From Acidimicrobiaceae bacterium (GTDB taxonomy: Bacteria > Actinomycetota > Acidimicrobiia > Acidimicrobiales > RAAP-2), in NCBI GenBank assembly GCA_003164095.1, contig PLRX01000141.1:1-64000 (forward strand): DNA of 64,000 bases, given 5' to 3'. The notes beneath the pieces are model-generated. The model was not told the DNA's origin. It was given only the letters and a program-made list of their open reading frames with translations, and did not search any database. Below, one piece after another: positions 48,160 to 56,526 of the stretch (position 1 is its first letter; every line of letters starts with the position of its first letter). The position numbers were made by a program, and so were the translations under genes.

Positions 48160-49073
48160 CCGAGCCTGCACCCACCTACGACGAGTTCTCGCTCTTCCAC
48201 GAGAACGCGGAGGAGGCAGGCCTCCCGTTCGACGGGCCACCGGTGGTGCGACGCGAGTCCGTCGAGGTGGCACCCGGGCGACGGGTCAGTGCCCTGGTCT
48301 GGGGGGAGGGCCCCCCGGAGCTCGTGCTCGTCCACGGTGGCGGGCAGAACGCCCACACGTGGGACACGGTGGCCCTGGCGCTCGACCGCCCGCTCCTGGC
48401 CGTCGACCTGCCAGGCCACGGACACTCCGACTGGCCCCAGGACTCGGCGTGGCTGGACACCTCCTCCATGGCCGACGACGTGGCCCAGGTCGTGGGGCGC
48501 TTCGCTCCCGACGCCCGGGCCGTGGTCGGGATGTCGCTCGGCGGGGCCACCTCGATCGCCCTGGCCACGCGGCACCCGCACCTGGTGCACCGGCTCCTGC
48601 TGGTCGACATCACCCCGGGTGTCGATGGCGACAAGACATCGGACATCGCGGCCTTCCTGTCCGGTCCGGAGACGTTCGCCACCTTCGACGAGATCCTCGA
48701 CCGGACGGTCCAGTTCAATCCGACGCGCTCGGTGTCGTCGTTGCGACGCGGGGTCCTCCACAACTCCGTCCAGCTGCCCGACGGCACCTGGGCCTGGCGC
48801 CACCAGGTGGGACGACCGGCCGCCGACACCGGTCTCCACGTCGAGCGGGCGGACTTCCAGGCGCTGTGGGACGCCCTCGGGGCCATCGCGGTGCCGGTGC
48901 TCCTCGTCCGGGGCAGCCGATCCCCGGTGGTGGACGACGACGACGTGGCCGAGTTCCACCGCCGACGTCCCCGGGATGCAGTCATCGTGGTCGAGGACGC
49001 CGGACACAGCATCCAGGGTGACAAGCCGGTGGAGCTGGCCTCGATCATCACGGAGTTCGTGGCGTCCGACTGA
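48156..49073 (+). CDS. Alpha/beta hydrolase, Ser nucleophile type
   Basis: 305-aa alpha/beta-hydrolase with oxyanion region LVHGGGQNAHTWD, nucleophile elbow GMSLGG (S127) and catalytic histidine in EDAGHSIQGDKP. This is the general esterase/lyase-like branch; the substrate is unknown. Its start overlaps the LLM gene stop by 4 nt, suggesting the two proteins act together. Confidence 0.86.
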   Translation: MTEPAPTYDEFSLFHENAEEAGLPFDGPPVVRRESVEVAPGRRVSALVWGEGPPELVLVHGGGQNAHTWDTVALALDRPLLAVDLPGHGHSDWPQDSAWLDTSSMADDVAQVVGRFAPDARAVVGMSLGGATSIALATRHPHLVHRLLLVDITPGVDGDKTSDIAAFLSGPETFATFDEILDRTVQFNPTRSVSSLRRGVLHNSVQLPDGTWAWRHQVGRPAADTGLHVERADFQALWDALGAIAVPVLLVRGSRSPVVDDDDVAEFHRRRPRDAVIVVEDAGHSIQGDKPVELASIITEFVASD

Positions 49074-49095
49074 ATTCATTGTCAGTGCCCCGGGT

Positions 49096-49139
49096 GTTCG
49101 TGTCACGTTCATCGGGAGTTCACCGCACGTTCAGATGGC
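49096..49139 (+). promoter_or_regulatory. PHO-box-like direct repeats upstream of pstS
   Basis: Four contiguous 11-nt units each beginning GTTC (GTTCGTGTCAC, GTTCATCGGGA, GTTCACCGCAC, GTTCAGATGGC) starting at 49096, 49107, 49118 and 49129. Streptomyces PhoP binds tandem 11-nt repeats of the GTTCACC type, so this is a strong candidate phosphate-control site, 89 bp before the pstS start. Confidence 0.8.
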
Positions 49140-49227
49140 CTGGGTACCGTCGGTCGTGAGGACGGACGCGACCCGGCGGCCGTGTACCCGGTCCTCACCG
49201 CTCACGAACACGGAGGACACGAACCTG

Positions 49228-50415
49228 ATGAGAACCCGGAACGCCACGTCAGCCCGGAACGGTCGACGCACGGCTTCGCTCGCTGCGATCGGCCTGGCCG
49301 CCGCCGCGCTGCTGACAGCGTGCAGCTCGTCGTCGTCGAGCTCGAGCACGACGACGACCACGGCGCCGGGCGGCACGCTCGCCGGCAACAACGCAGCCTT
49401 TCTCGCAGCCGACCTGAAGGCACCGGGGGGCTCGCTCAACGCGTCCGGTTCGACGTTCGTCCAGCCGTTCTTCAGTGCGGCGTTCTACAAGTACACCGGC
49501 CTCAACCAGGCTCTGCAGGTCAACTACCAGGGCGTCGGCTCGGGTGCGGGCATCACGGCCTTCCAGTCGGGCACGGTGGCGTTTGCCGCCTCGGACGTGC
49601 CGATGGGTGCCTCGGACCTGGCCAAGATGCCCGCCGACTCCGGACCGGTCGTCCAGATCCCGGACATCCTCGGCGGTGTCGCCGTCGCCTACAACGTTCC
49701 CGGCGTCTCGACCCGGATCAAACTCGACGGCCCGACCCTGGCCGGCATCTTCGACGGCTCCATCACCACGTGGAACGCCTCGCAGATCACCGCCCTCAAC
49801 CCGGGGGTCACCCTGCCGGCCCACGCCATCACCCCTGAGGTGCGGGCCGACAGCTCGGGCACGACCTATATCTTCACGGACTACCTGACGTCGGCCAACC
49901 CCACGGCGTGGACCCTCGGCGCCTCGAAGACCATCGCCTGGCCCTCGACGGCCGAGCAGACCCCGAAGAACTCGGGTGTGGCCTCGTCGATCCTGTCGAC
50001 CCCCTACTCGATCGGCTACGTCGAGCTGTCGTACGCGATCCAGAACAAGATGAACTACGCGGCCGTCAAGAACTCCGCCGGGGTCTACGCCGTGCCGAGC
50101 CCGACCACGGTGGCGGCCGATGCCGACCAGAAGACGAGTGTGACATCGACCGACTTCTCGATCGTCAACCAGGCCGGTGCCACCAGCTATCCGATCGCCG
50201 GCTACAGCTGGTCCATCCTGCTGCAGAAGCAGACGAGCGCCACCACCGGCGCCCAGGTCGTCAAGGTCCTCGACTGGACGACCCACACCGGCGGCGGGCA
50301 GGACCTCGCAGCCGGGCTGCACTACGTGGCGCTGCCCCCGGCGGTGCAGAACCAGAACCGGACGCAGCTGCTTACCGTGACCGGCCCGGACGGCAAGGCA
50401 CTGTTGTCCAAGTGA
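49228..50415 (+). CDS. pstS: Phosphate ABC transporter substrate-binding lipoprotein PstS
   Basis: PstS (395 aa), the high-affinity phosphate-binding lipoprotein. It has a signal peptide ending in a lipobox LLTAC, then a Ser/Thr-rich linker and the PBP fold starting LNASGSTFVQPFFSAAF. Phosphate-contact elements such as GSGAGITAFQSGTVAFAASD and ADSSGTTYIFTDYL are visible. The ATG at 49228 lies downstream of the PHO-box-like repeats. It begins the pstSCAB operon; no phoU follows. Confidence 0.93.
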   Translation: MRTRNATSARNGRRTASLAAIGLAAAALLTACSSSSSSSSTTTTTAPGGTLAGNNAAFLAADLKAPGGSLNASGSTFVQPFFSAAFYKYTGLNQALQVNYQGVGSGAGITAFQSGTVAFAASDVPMGASDLAKMPADSGPVVQIPDILGGVAVAYNVPGVSTRIKLDGPTLAGIFDGSITTWNASQITALNPGVTLPAHAITPEVRADSSGTTYIFTDYLTSANPTAWTLGASKTIAWPSTAEQTPKNSGVASSILSTPYSIGYVELSYAIQNKMNYAAVKNSAGVYAVPSPTTVAADADQKTSVTSTDFSIVNQAGATSYPIAGYSWSILLQKQTSATTGAQVVKVLDWTTHTGGGQDLAAGLHYVALPPAVQNQNRTQLLTVTGPDGKALLSK

Positions 50416-50463
50416 TCGTCCTGCCGGTGCCCGAACGCCGTCGGGTGGCCTGAAACCGCCCGG

Positions 50464-51435
50464 ATGACCACCGTCGAAGCCCTGCCGTCCGCGCCCTCGG
50501 GGCGCGGACGGCAGCGCGCACTTCCGGACAAGTGGTACCGCGGGATGCTGGGCGTCGTGGCGCTCCTCTTCGGCGCGCTGGCGATCTGGTTCCTCGTCGC
50601 AATCATCATCCAGGCCAGACCGGCCTTCTCCACGCTCGGGTTCTCCTGGATCGTCGGCAAGGTCTGGAACCCCACCCACAATCAGTTCGGACTGCTCCCG
50701 TTCATCCTCGGAACGATCGAGTCGACGGCGATCGCCGTCGTACTGGCCGTACCGATCGGGCTGGGTACGGCCATCGCCCTGGCCTTCCTGGTGCCGTCCA
50801 GGGTGCGGCCGGCGTTGTCGACCACCGTGGAGTTGCTCGCCGCGGTGCCGAGCGTCGTTTACGGACTGTGGGGACTCATCGTCCTGGCACCTCTGTTCCG
50901 CGAGCACGTCGAGCCGTTCCTCACGTCGGTGCTCGGCTGGACCGGGCTGTTCAACGGACCCGACCGGGGCGTCGGCCTGCTGTTGGCCGGGGTGATCCTG
51001 GCCATCATGATCCTGCCCACGATGGTGGCCATCTCCCGCGACGTGCTGATCGTGGTGCCGACGGAGCAGGTCGAGGGTGCCATGGCCTTGGGCGCCACCC
51101 GATCGCAGGTCCTTCGTAAAGTCGTCGTACCCGGCGCCCGCACCGGAATCCTGGGGGCATTCACCCTGGCCACCGGCCGGGCCCTCGGTGAGACGGTGGC
51201 GGTGGCGATGGTGATCGGCAACGCACCGTTCATCGCCCATTCCCTCAAGTCGTCGGCCGCGACCCTGCCGTCGCTCATCGTGAACAATTTCGGGGAGTCC
51301 ACGGGCACCGAGCTGAGTGCGCTGTTCGGTGCCGGCCTGGTCCTCCTCGTCATCGGCATCCTCGTCAACGCGCTGGCTCGCTGGTTGGTGTGGTCGACCG
51401 GTGCCGACGCTGCCGGGGCGGAGCTCGGCCGATGA
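50464..51435 (+). CDS. pstC: Phosphate ABC transporter permease PstC
   Basis: PstC (323 aa), one of two membrane subunits of the phosphate importer. About six hydrophobic segments are visible after a short cytoplasmic N-terminus, with the EAA-loop region EGAMALGATRSQVLRKVVVPGARTG typical of binding-protein-dependent permeases. It lies 48 bp after pstS and its stop overlaps the pstA start by 4 nt. Confidence 0.94.
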   Translation: MTTVEALPSAPSGRGRQRALPDKWYRGMLGVVALLFGALAIWFLVAIIIQARPAFSTLGFSWIVGKVWNPTHNQFGLLPFILGTIESTAIAVVLAVPIGLGTAIALAFLVPSRVRPALSTTVELLAAVPSVVYGLWGLIVLAPLFREHVEPFLTSVLGWTGLFNGPDRGVGLLLAGVILAIMILPTMVAISRDVLIVVPTEQVEGAMALGATRSQVLRKVVVPGARTGILGAFTLATGRALGETVAVAMVIGNAPFIAHSLKSSAATLPSLIVNNFGESTGTELSALFGAGLVLLVIGILVNALARWLVWSTGADAAGAELGR

Positions 51436-52343
51436 CCTCGCTCCTCGAAACACCCGCCGATCCGGCTGTCGAACGGCGACAAGCCGTCCAGGCTGCCGCC
51501 AACTCGAGTCTGGGACGGCGCAAGCTCGCCTCGAAGGTCACCCTCGGGGTCTGCTGGCTCTTCCTGTTCATCGCCGTGGTGCCGCTGGTGGCGGTCATCG
51601 CCTATGTGATCGCCAAGGGCCTGCCGGCATGGAATGCGGACTTCTTCACCCAATCGACCAAACCGGAGGGCTATTCCCCCAGTGGCGTGTGGAACGCCAT
51701 CGTGGGAACCGCGGTGATCACCCTCATCGCCACCGTGGTCGCGATACCGGTGGGCCTGCTGTGCGGGCTCTTCCTCGCCGAGTCGGAGGATCGGGCCGCC
51801 GCCGTGCTCCGCTTCACGGCCGACGTCATGACGGGCATACCGTCGATCATCGTCGGCATCTTCGGCTATATCGCCATCGTGCGGAACTTCGGTGGCTACA
51901 GCGGGTTCGCGGGCGCCTTCGCCATCGGGTTCATCATGCTGCCGGTCATCATCCGGGCCGGCGAGACGGCCTTCCGCGGCGTGCCCAACTCCCTCAACGA
52001 AGCGGCCCTCGCTCTTGGCGCCCGCCGGTCCACCGTGGCCCGGAAGGTCGTGGTGCCCACCGCACTGCCCGGGGTCATCACCGGGGTCCTGTTGGCCGTG
52101 GCGCGCGGCCTCGGCGAGACCGCGCCGCTCCTGCTCACGATCTTCGGCAACCAGTACCTGCAGTGGAACCCGTCCAAACCGATGGAGGCCCTGCCCATCC
52201 TGATCTACAACTACTCCAGCCAGCCCTATGCCGACCTGATCCAGGTGGCCTGGGGGGCGGCCCTCTTGCTGATGGCAGTGGTGCTCGTCCTCAGCATCGG
52301 CAGCCGACTCGTGGCGGCCTATCTTCGTAAGGAGCGCCGATGA
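51432..52343 (+). CDS. pstA: Phosphate ABC transporter permease PstA
   Basis: PstA (303 aa), the second membrane subunit. Six transmembrane segments, the [14 protein letters not shown] segment and the EAA loop [26 protein letters not shown] are present. The ATG at 51432 (ATGA overlap with pstC) is preferred over an upstream start inside pstC. Its stop overlaps the pstB ATG by 4 nt. Confidence 0.94.
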   Translation: MTSLLETPADPAVERRQAVQAAANSSLGRRKLASKVTLGVCWLFLFIAVVPLVAVIAYVIAKGLPAWNADFFTQSTKPEGYSPSGVWNAIVGTAVITLIATVVAIPVGLLCGLFLAESEDRAAAVLRFTADVMTGIPSIIVGIFGYIAIVRNFGGYSGFAGAFAIGFIMLPVIIRAGETAFRGVPNSLNEAALALGARRSTVARKVVVPTALPGVITGVLLAVARGLGETAPLLLTIFGNQYLQWNPSKPMEALPILIYNYSSQPYADLIQVAWGAALLLMAVVLVLSIGSRLVAAYLRKERR

Positions 52344-53197
52344 CCGACGCCAGTTCCCGGACCCCCCACGCCGAGGAGTCACTGACCGTGCAAGCCGAGC
52401 AGGCCATCATCGAACCGCCGACGGGTGAGGTCGTCATGACCTTGCGGGACGTGGCCGTCTCCTTCGCTGGCAAGACGGCGGTGCGCGACGTCTCCTTCGA
52501 CGTCGCCGCCGGCGAGGTGACCGCTCTCATCGGTCCGTCCGGCTCAGGCAAGACGACGCTGCTGCGCGCCCTCAACCGGATGCACGACACCGTGCGGTCG
52601 GCATCGGTCACCGGCTCGGTCCACCTCGGCGACCTGGACGTCTACGGGCCGGACACCGATGCCACCCTCCTGCGCAGCCGAGTCGGCATGGTGTTCCAGC
52701 GACCCAACCCGTTCCCCACGATGAGCATCTACGACAATGCCGTCTCGGGCCTCCGGTTCAACGGCGTGCGAAAGAAGTCGCTGCTCGACGAGGCGGCAGA
52801 GTCGTCACTCATCGCCGCCGCACTGTGGGACAGCGTCAAGGACCGCCTGAAGGCCCACGGCAGGACGCTGTCGGGTGGTGAACAGCAGCGGCTGTGCATT
52901 GCCCGGGCCCTGGCCGTCGAGCCGGAGGTGCTGCTGATGGACGAGCCCACCTCGGCACTCGACCCCATCGCCACCAAGCGGATCGAGGAGCTGGTCGGCG
53001 AGCTGAAGAACCGGGTGACCATCGTCATCGTCACCCACAACATGCAGCAGGCCATGCGGGTGTCCGACCGTTGCGCCTTCCTGCTGATGGGCGACGACAA
53101 GGCCGGCGAGCTGATCGAGTTCGGCCCGACATCCAAGCTGTTCAGCGAACCGACGGACCCGCGCACCCTTGACTACGTCAACGGCCGCTTCGGCTGA
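52340..53197 (+). CDS. pstB: Phosphate ABC transporter ATPase PstB
   Basis: PstB (285 aa), the ATP-binding subunit. Walker A GPSGSGKT is at 65-72, the Q-loop in [17 protein letters not shown], the signature [15 protein letters not shown], Walker [14 protein letters not shown] and the switch histidine in IVTHNM. The N-terminal 30 residues are an unconserved extension. It ends the operon and is convergent with a response-regulator gene 19 bp away. Confidence 0.94.
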   Translation: MTDASSRTPHAEESLTVQAEQAIIEPPTGEVVMTLRDVAVSFAGKTAVRDVSFDVAAGEVTALIGPSGSGKTTLLRALNRMHDTVRSASVTGSVHLGDLDVYGPDTDATLLRSRVGMVFQRPNPFPTMSIYDNAVSGLRFNGVRKKSLLDEAAESSLIAAALWDSVKDRLKAHGRTLSGGEQQRLCIARALAVEPEVLLMDEPTSALDPIATKRIEELVGELKNRVTIVIVTHNMQQAMRVSDRCAFLLMGDDKAGELIEFGPTSKLFSEPTDPRTLDYVNGRFG

Positions 53198-53216
53198 GCG
53201 GGGTCCGAGGACGCCG

Positions 53217-54053
53217 TCAGACGGTGAGCTGACCGTCGGCCCCCCTGGGCAGGGGGGAAGGGGGATCTCCGTAGGAGCCGTCGGGATCGATACGGAAGCC
53301 GACGCCGCGTACCGTCACGATGAAGCGCGGCTCGGTCGGCTCGGGCTCGAGCTTGGACCGCAGCCGGTGGACGTGGGTGTCGAGCGTCCGGGTGTCGGTC
53401 AGGTAGGTGTCGGGCCAGAGCAGGTCGATGAGCTCGTCACGTGAGCGGACCCGCTGCGCGGGGTGGAGGAGGACGGCCAGCAGGTCGAACTCCTTGCGTG
53501 ACAGATGGACCGGCATGCCGTCCACGGTGACCTCGCGACGCACGTAGTCGACGTTCACCGAGCCGAACCGGGCAACGCGGTCGACCGGCTCGTCGCCCGC
53601 CGCTTCCGACGCGGAGGCGGGTGGCCGGGTCGGAGCGCCCGATGCCGCCAGGGGCAGCGGTCCAAGGGCGTGGGGGGAGACGCGGCGCAGGATGGCCTGC
53701 ATACGGGCGACGAGCTCGCGCAGGCGGAACGGCTTCGTGACGTAGCCGGAGGCGCCGAGCTCCAGGCCGAGCACGACGTCGAGCTCGCTGTCCACGGCAC
53801 TGACCATCAGGATCGGTACCGACGAGACGGCGCGCAGCTCGCGGCACACGTCGATCCCATGCATGCCGGGCAGCAGCATGTCGAGCAGGACGATGTCCGG
53901 TCGGCACTCCTCGAAGAGGCGGATGCCCTCGGGCCCGTCCTCGGCCAGCACCACCTCGAAGCCCTCGCGCCCGAGCCCGGAGGAGAGCGCCTGGCGGTAG
54001 GACTCCTCGTCCTCCACGACGAGGACCCTGACGGCTGCATGCTCGGACGGCAC
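53217..54053 (-). CDS. OmpR/PhoB-family response regulator (paralogue 1)
   Basis: 278-aa response regulator with a receiver domain (acidic pair E14/D15, phospho-acceptor D58, switch S85, K107) and a C-terminal winged HTH (SRKEFDLLAVLL, TLDTHVHRLRSKLE, VRGVGFRI). A Pro/Ala-rich linker joins them. No histidine kinase gene is in the window. Position beside pstSCAB makes phosphate control plausible (PhoB/PhoP role, inference). It is paralogous to the regulator at 55388-56134. Confidence 0.92.
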   Translation of the reverse strand: MPSEHAAVRVLVVEDEESYRQALSSGLGREGFEVVLAEDGPEGIRLFEECRPDIVLLDMLLPGMHGIDVCRELRAVSSVPILMVSAVDSELDVVLGLELGASGYVTKPFRLRELVARMQAILRRVSPHALGPLPLAASGAPTRPPASASEAAGDEPVDRVARFGSVNVDYVRREVTVDGMPVHLSRKEFDLLAVLLHPAQRVRSRDELIDLLWPDTYLTDTRTLDTHVHRLRSKLEPEPTEPRFIVTVRGVGFRIDPDGSYGDPPSPLPRGADGQLTV

Positions 54054-54162
54054 CGGCGCCTCCTTCCCCGGACACGGTACGGAGGCCAGGTGAACGCCGG
54101 ACGATCCGCGGGGAACCCCCCGGTGATCGTTCCGTGAACGTCTGGTGGCAATGAACCTCTGT

Positions 54163-54191
54163 CCTGGTCAGGGGCACTGCTCCTGACCAGG
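54163..54191 (-). terminator. Hairpin after the crcB pair
   Basis: Perfect 10-bp inverted repeat (CCTGGTCAGG with CCTGACCAGG) around a 9-nt loop, 7 bp beyond the stop of the second crcB gene. It probably terminates the crcB transcript before the response-regulator promoter. No T-run follows. Confidence 0.6.
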
Positions 54192-54197
54192 GACCAC

Positions 54198-54566
54198 TCA
54201 GACGGTGGTGCCGACGAGCAGTCCGAGTGCCGCCGCTCCGAGGCCCAGCAGGATGCTGGCACCGACGTTCGCCGCCGCACCACCGACCCGGCCGCGCTCG
54301 GCCTGGGTGACGGCGTCGAAGGTGAAGGTGGAGAACGTGGTGTAGGCACCGAGCAGGCCAGTCCCGACCACCGTCAACGCCGCGGACGAGATGCCGTCGC
54401 GGCCGGCCAGCCCGGTCAGCAACCCGAGTACGAAGCCGCCCGAGACGTTGATGACAAGGGTGCCCCAGGGGAACGCCGGTCCGAGCCACCGGCGCACGTG
54501 CAGCTCGACCTCGTAGCGGAGGAGCGCGCCGCAGGCGCCGGCCACGATCAGTCCGAGCAGGATCAC
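54198..54566 (-). CDS. crcB: Fluoride ion channel CrcB/FluC, subunit 2
   Basis: 122-aa four-helix membrane protein of the CrcB/FluC family, which exports toxic fluoride as an antiparallel dimer. The signature GACGALLRYEVELHVRR and the channel motif GAYTTFSTFTFDA are present. The GTG at 54566 overlaps the stop of the preceding crcB gene (GTGA); the larger frame upstream is a shadow. Two adjacent fluC genes in Gram-positives often form a heterodimer. Confidence 0.9.
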   Translation of the reverse strand: MILLGLIVAGACGALLRYEVELHVRRWLGPAFPWGTLVINVSGGFVLGLLTGLAGRDGISSAALTVVGTGLLGAYTTFSTFTFDAVTQAERGRVGGAAANVGASILLGLGAAALGLLVGTTV

Positions 54567-55132
54567 GACGGGTGCCCCGGTGTGGTGGCGCGGGGGCCGT
54601 CCTCGCCAGGGTCGTCGCCGGCCAGGAGATCGGGGTCGACCGGTCCGGGGGTCCCGGGGGCGGGCAGTACCCGACCTCGGGCCAGGGTGATCCCCGCCAG
54701 TGCGGCACCGAGTCCGGCCAGAAGGCTGGCCAGCAGGTAGGCCGCCGCGACGCCGGCGTGCCCGTGGCGGACCCGCTGGTCGATCTCGACGGCGAAGGTG
54801 GAGAACGTGGTGAACCCGCCGCAGAAGCCGACGGCAACCAGGGGACGGAGGAAGCGGTCGCCGGGCCAGCGCTCGGTCACCAGTGTGACCACGACACCCA
54901 GGAGGAACGAGCCAACGATGTTGACCGTCAGGGTGGCCCAGGGGATGCCGGAGGGGTCGGCCACGACGCCCCGCTCGACCCCGTAGCGGGCCAGGGTGCC
55001 GAGGGTGCCGCCCACGGCGATGGCGGCCAGGGGCCCGGGTCCGTGGTGGGGATGGAGCGGGGCACGGGTCGGTGAGCCCGAGGTGCCGTCGCCTGCAGTG
55101 GATTGTCCGTCCGTCCCGGTCGATTCGGGCAC
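54563..55132 (-). CDS. crcB: Fluoride ion channel CrcB/FluC, subunit 1
   Basis: 189-aa CrcB/FluC protein with the family motifs GGTLGTLARYGVERGV, INV-like TVNIVGSFLLG and GGFTTFSTFAVEI. It has extra hydrophilic sequence at both ends: about 33 residues before the first helix and a Pro/Asp-rich tail of about 35. It overlaps subunit 2 by 4 nt. I looked for a fluoride riboswitch in the upstream 250 bp and did not recognise one. Confidence 0.88.
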   Translation of the reverse strand: MPESTGTDGQSTAGDGTSGSPTRAPLHPHHGPGPLAAIAVGGTLGTLARYGVERGVVADPSGIPWATLTVNIVGSFLLGVVVTLVTERWPGDRFLRPLVAVGFCGGFTTFSTFAVEIDQRVRHGHAGVAAAYLLASLLAGLGAALAGITLARGRVLPAPGTPGPVDPDLLAGDDPGEDGPRATTPGHPS

Positions 55133-55237
55133 CGCTGCTCCTTCGGGGGTGGCGACGCGTGCCGGGTGGACGGCGGTGCGGGGTCACGATGTCGGGACCT
55201 GCCGCCGGCCGCCCGGTCACCGGCCCGAGGAGTCTAC

Positions 55238-55273
55238 GGCAGGCGGTGCGGGTCGCCCCGCACCGCCTGCCGG
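55238..55273 (-). terminator. Long hairpin after second response regulator
   Basis: Perfect 16-bp inverted repeat with a TCGC loop (55238-55253 with 55258-55273), 115 bp beyond the stop of the regulator gene at 55388 and 106 bp before the crcB start. It is the strongest stem in this gap and probably a terminator. Confidence 0.6.
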
Positions 55274-55387
55274 CAGAGGCCTGGGACATTCCGGGACGCC
55301 GGGTGCCTCAATTCGTAGGAGCCCGCCCGTGCGCCACACGGCGACCATTGGGGGAGGGTATGGGCGGCAGCGGCGCCGGGCGGACTC

Positions 55388-56134
55388 CTACGGCTTGAAG
55401 CGGTACCCCACCCCTCGGACGGTGATGAGGTGGACGGGCTCGGCCGGAGTGCGCTCGATCTTCTTGCGCAGTCGCTTGACGTGGGTATCGAGTGTCCTGC
55501 TGTCACCCTTCTTGCGGTCGCGCCAGATCCGGTCCATGCACTGCTTACGGGTGACGACGTGGCCGCCTTCAGACACGAGCAGGGTCAGGAGGTCGAACTC
55601 CTTGCGGGACAACTCGAGGTCCCGTCCGTGCATCGTCGCCTCGCGCCGCGACACGTCGACCATCACCGGACCGAACGTGTAGGCGCCCGGGGGTGCGGTG
55701 GGTGCGAGGCCCTGCGGTTGGCGGCCGACCCTGCGGAGCACCGCCCGGATGCGAGCCGTGAGCTCGCGGGGTCGCGGAGGCTTCGTGATGTGGTCGGCGG
55801 CGCCGGCTTCGAGGGCCAGGACGGCATCGAGCTCGTCGTCCTCCTCGGTGATCATGATGACGGGGAGCCACGGTGCCCCCGCGGTGATCCGGCGGAAGAC
55901 CGCGAAACCCTCCGAGTCGCCGATCTGCGTGTCGAGGATGACCAGTGACGGCGACCCGGTCGATGCCAGGGCAATGCCCTCGTCGGCGGTCGATGCGGTG
56001 ATGACGTCGAAGCCCTCGATGGACAGGGTGGCGGCGAGCGAGTCGCGCGTGAGGTGGTCGTCGTCGATGATCAGGATGACGGGCACCACGTCAGGCAGGG
56101 CCCGCTGTTCGACTTCGCGGAACGTCAAGGTCAC
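55388..56134 (-). CDS. OmpR-family response regulator (paralogue 2)
   Basis: 248-aa response regulator: receiver domain with acidic D24/D25/D26, phospho-acceptor D68, switch T96 and K118, then a winged-HTH output domain (SRKEFDLLTLLVSEGG, TLDTHVKRLRKKIE, VRGVGYRF). The output domain is very similar to that of the regulator at 53217-54053. No kinase is nearby. The GTG start at 56134 faces pgi across a 392-bp intergenic region. Signal and targets are unknown. Confidence 0.91.
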   Translation of the reverse strand: MTLTFREVEQRALPDVVPVILIIDDDHLTRDSLAATLSIEGFDVITASTADEGIALASTGSPSLVILDTQIGDSEGFAVFRRITAGAPWLPVIMITEEDDELDAVLALEAGAADHITKPPRPRELTARIRAVLRRVGRQPQGLAPTAPPGAYTFGPVMVDVSRREATMHGRDLELSRKEFDLLTLLVSEGGHVVTRKQCMDRIWRDRKKGDSRTLDTHVKRLRKKIERTPAEPVHLITVRGVGYRFKP

Positions 56135-56526
56135 GGATGTGCCCTGACGCTCCGGAACAGGGCGCAGACGGCACCGCTGCCGTCGCGGCGACGGGAGCGG
56201 GCGGACACGCCGCTACTGGACTGCCTGACCGGCGGGGCCGGTGCTGGCGGGGTTGCCGTGAGAGGCGGTGGGGTCCAGGCCCCGGGACGGCAGCCGGTGG
56301 GTCCCGTGGCGCGCCACACGGGGGTTCGGGCCCCGCGGGAGCGCTGACACTGGGCCTGGTGGTGCGCTGCCATCCCTGTGGACAGTACGGACGGTAGGTG
56401 AACAGCACGCGATCGCTCTGTTATCAGACGGTAATCATTGGCCAATTTTCTCCATGGGGCCGGAGGACGTGCCTACAGTCGGTTGGAGGGCCGACCGGCC
56501 CCGACGGACGACAGGAGCAGACGCTG
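56135..56526. promoter_or_regulatory. Divergent intergenic region before pgi
   Basis: 392-bp gap between the response regulator and pgi. Most is GC-rich with no supported gene; 56420-56460 is a distinct AT-rich patch (contains TTATCA and TAATCATTGGCCAATTTT) likely to be the pgi promoter. A CTGTCCACA-like 9-mer on the minus strand near 56373-56381 is isolated. Confidence 0.4.

Noticed and set aside
55133-55387. Fluoride (crcB) riboswitch upstream of fluC
   Set aside because: I could not find the conserved GGNGATG and pseudoknot pattern; the dominant structure is a plain 16-bp hairpin.
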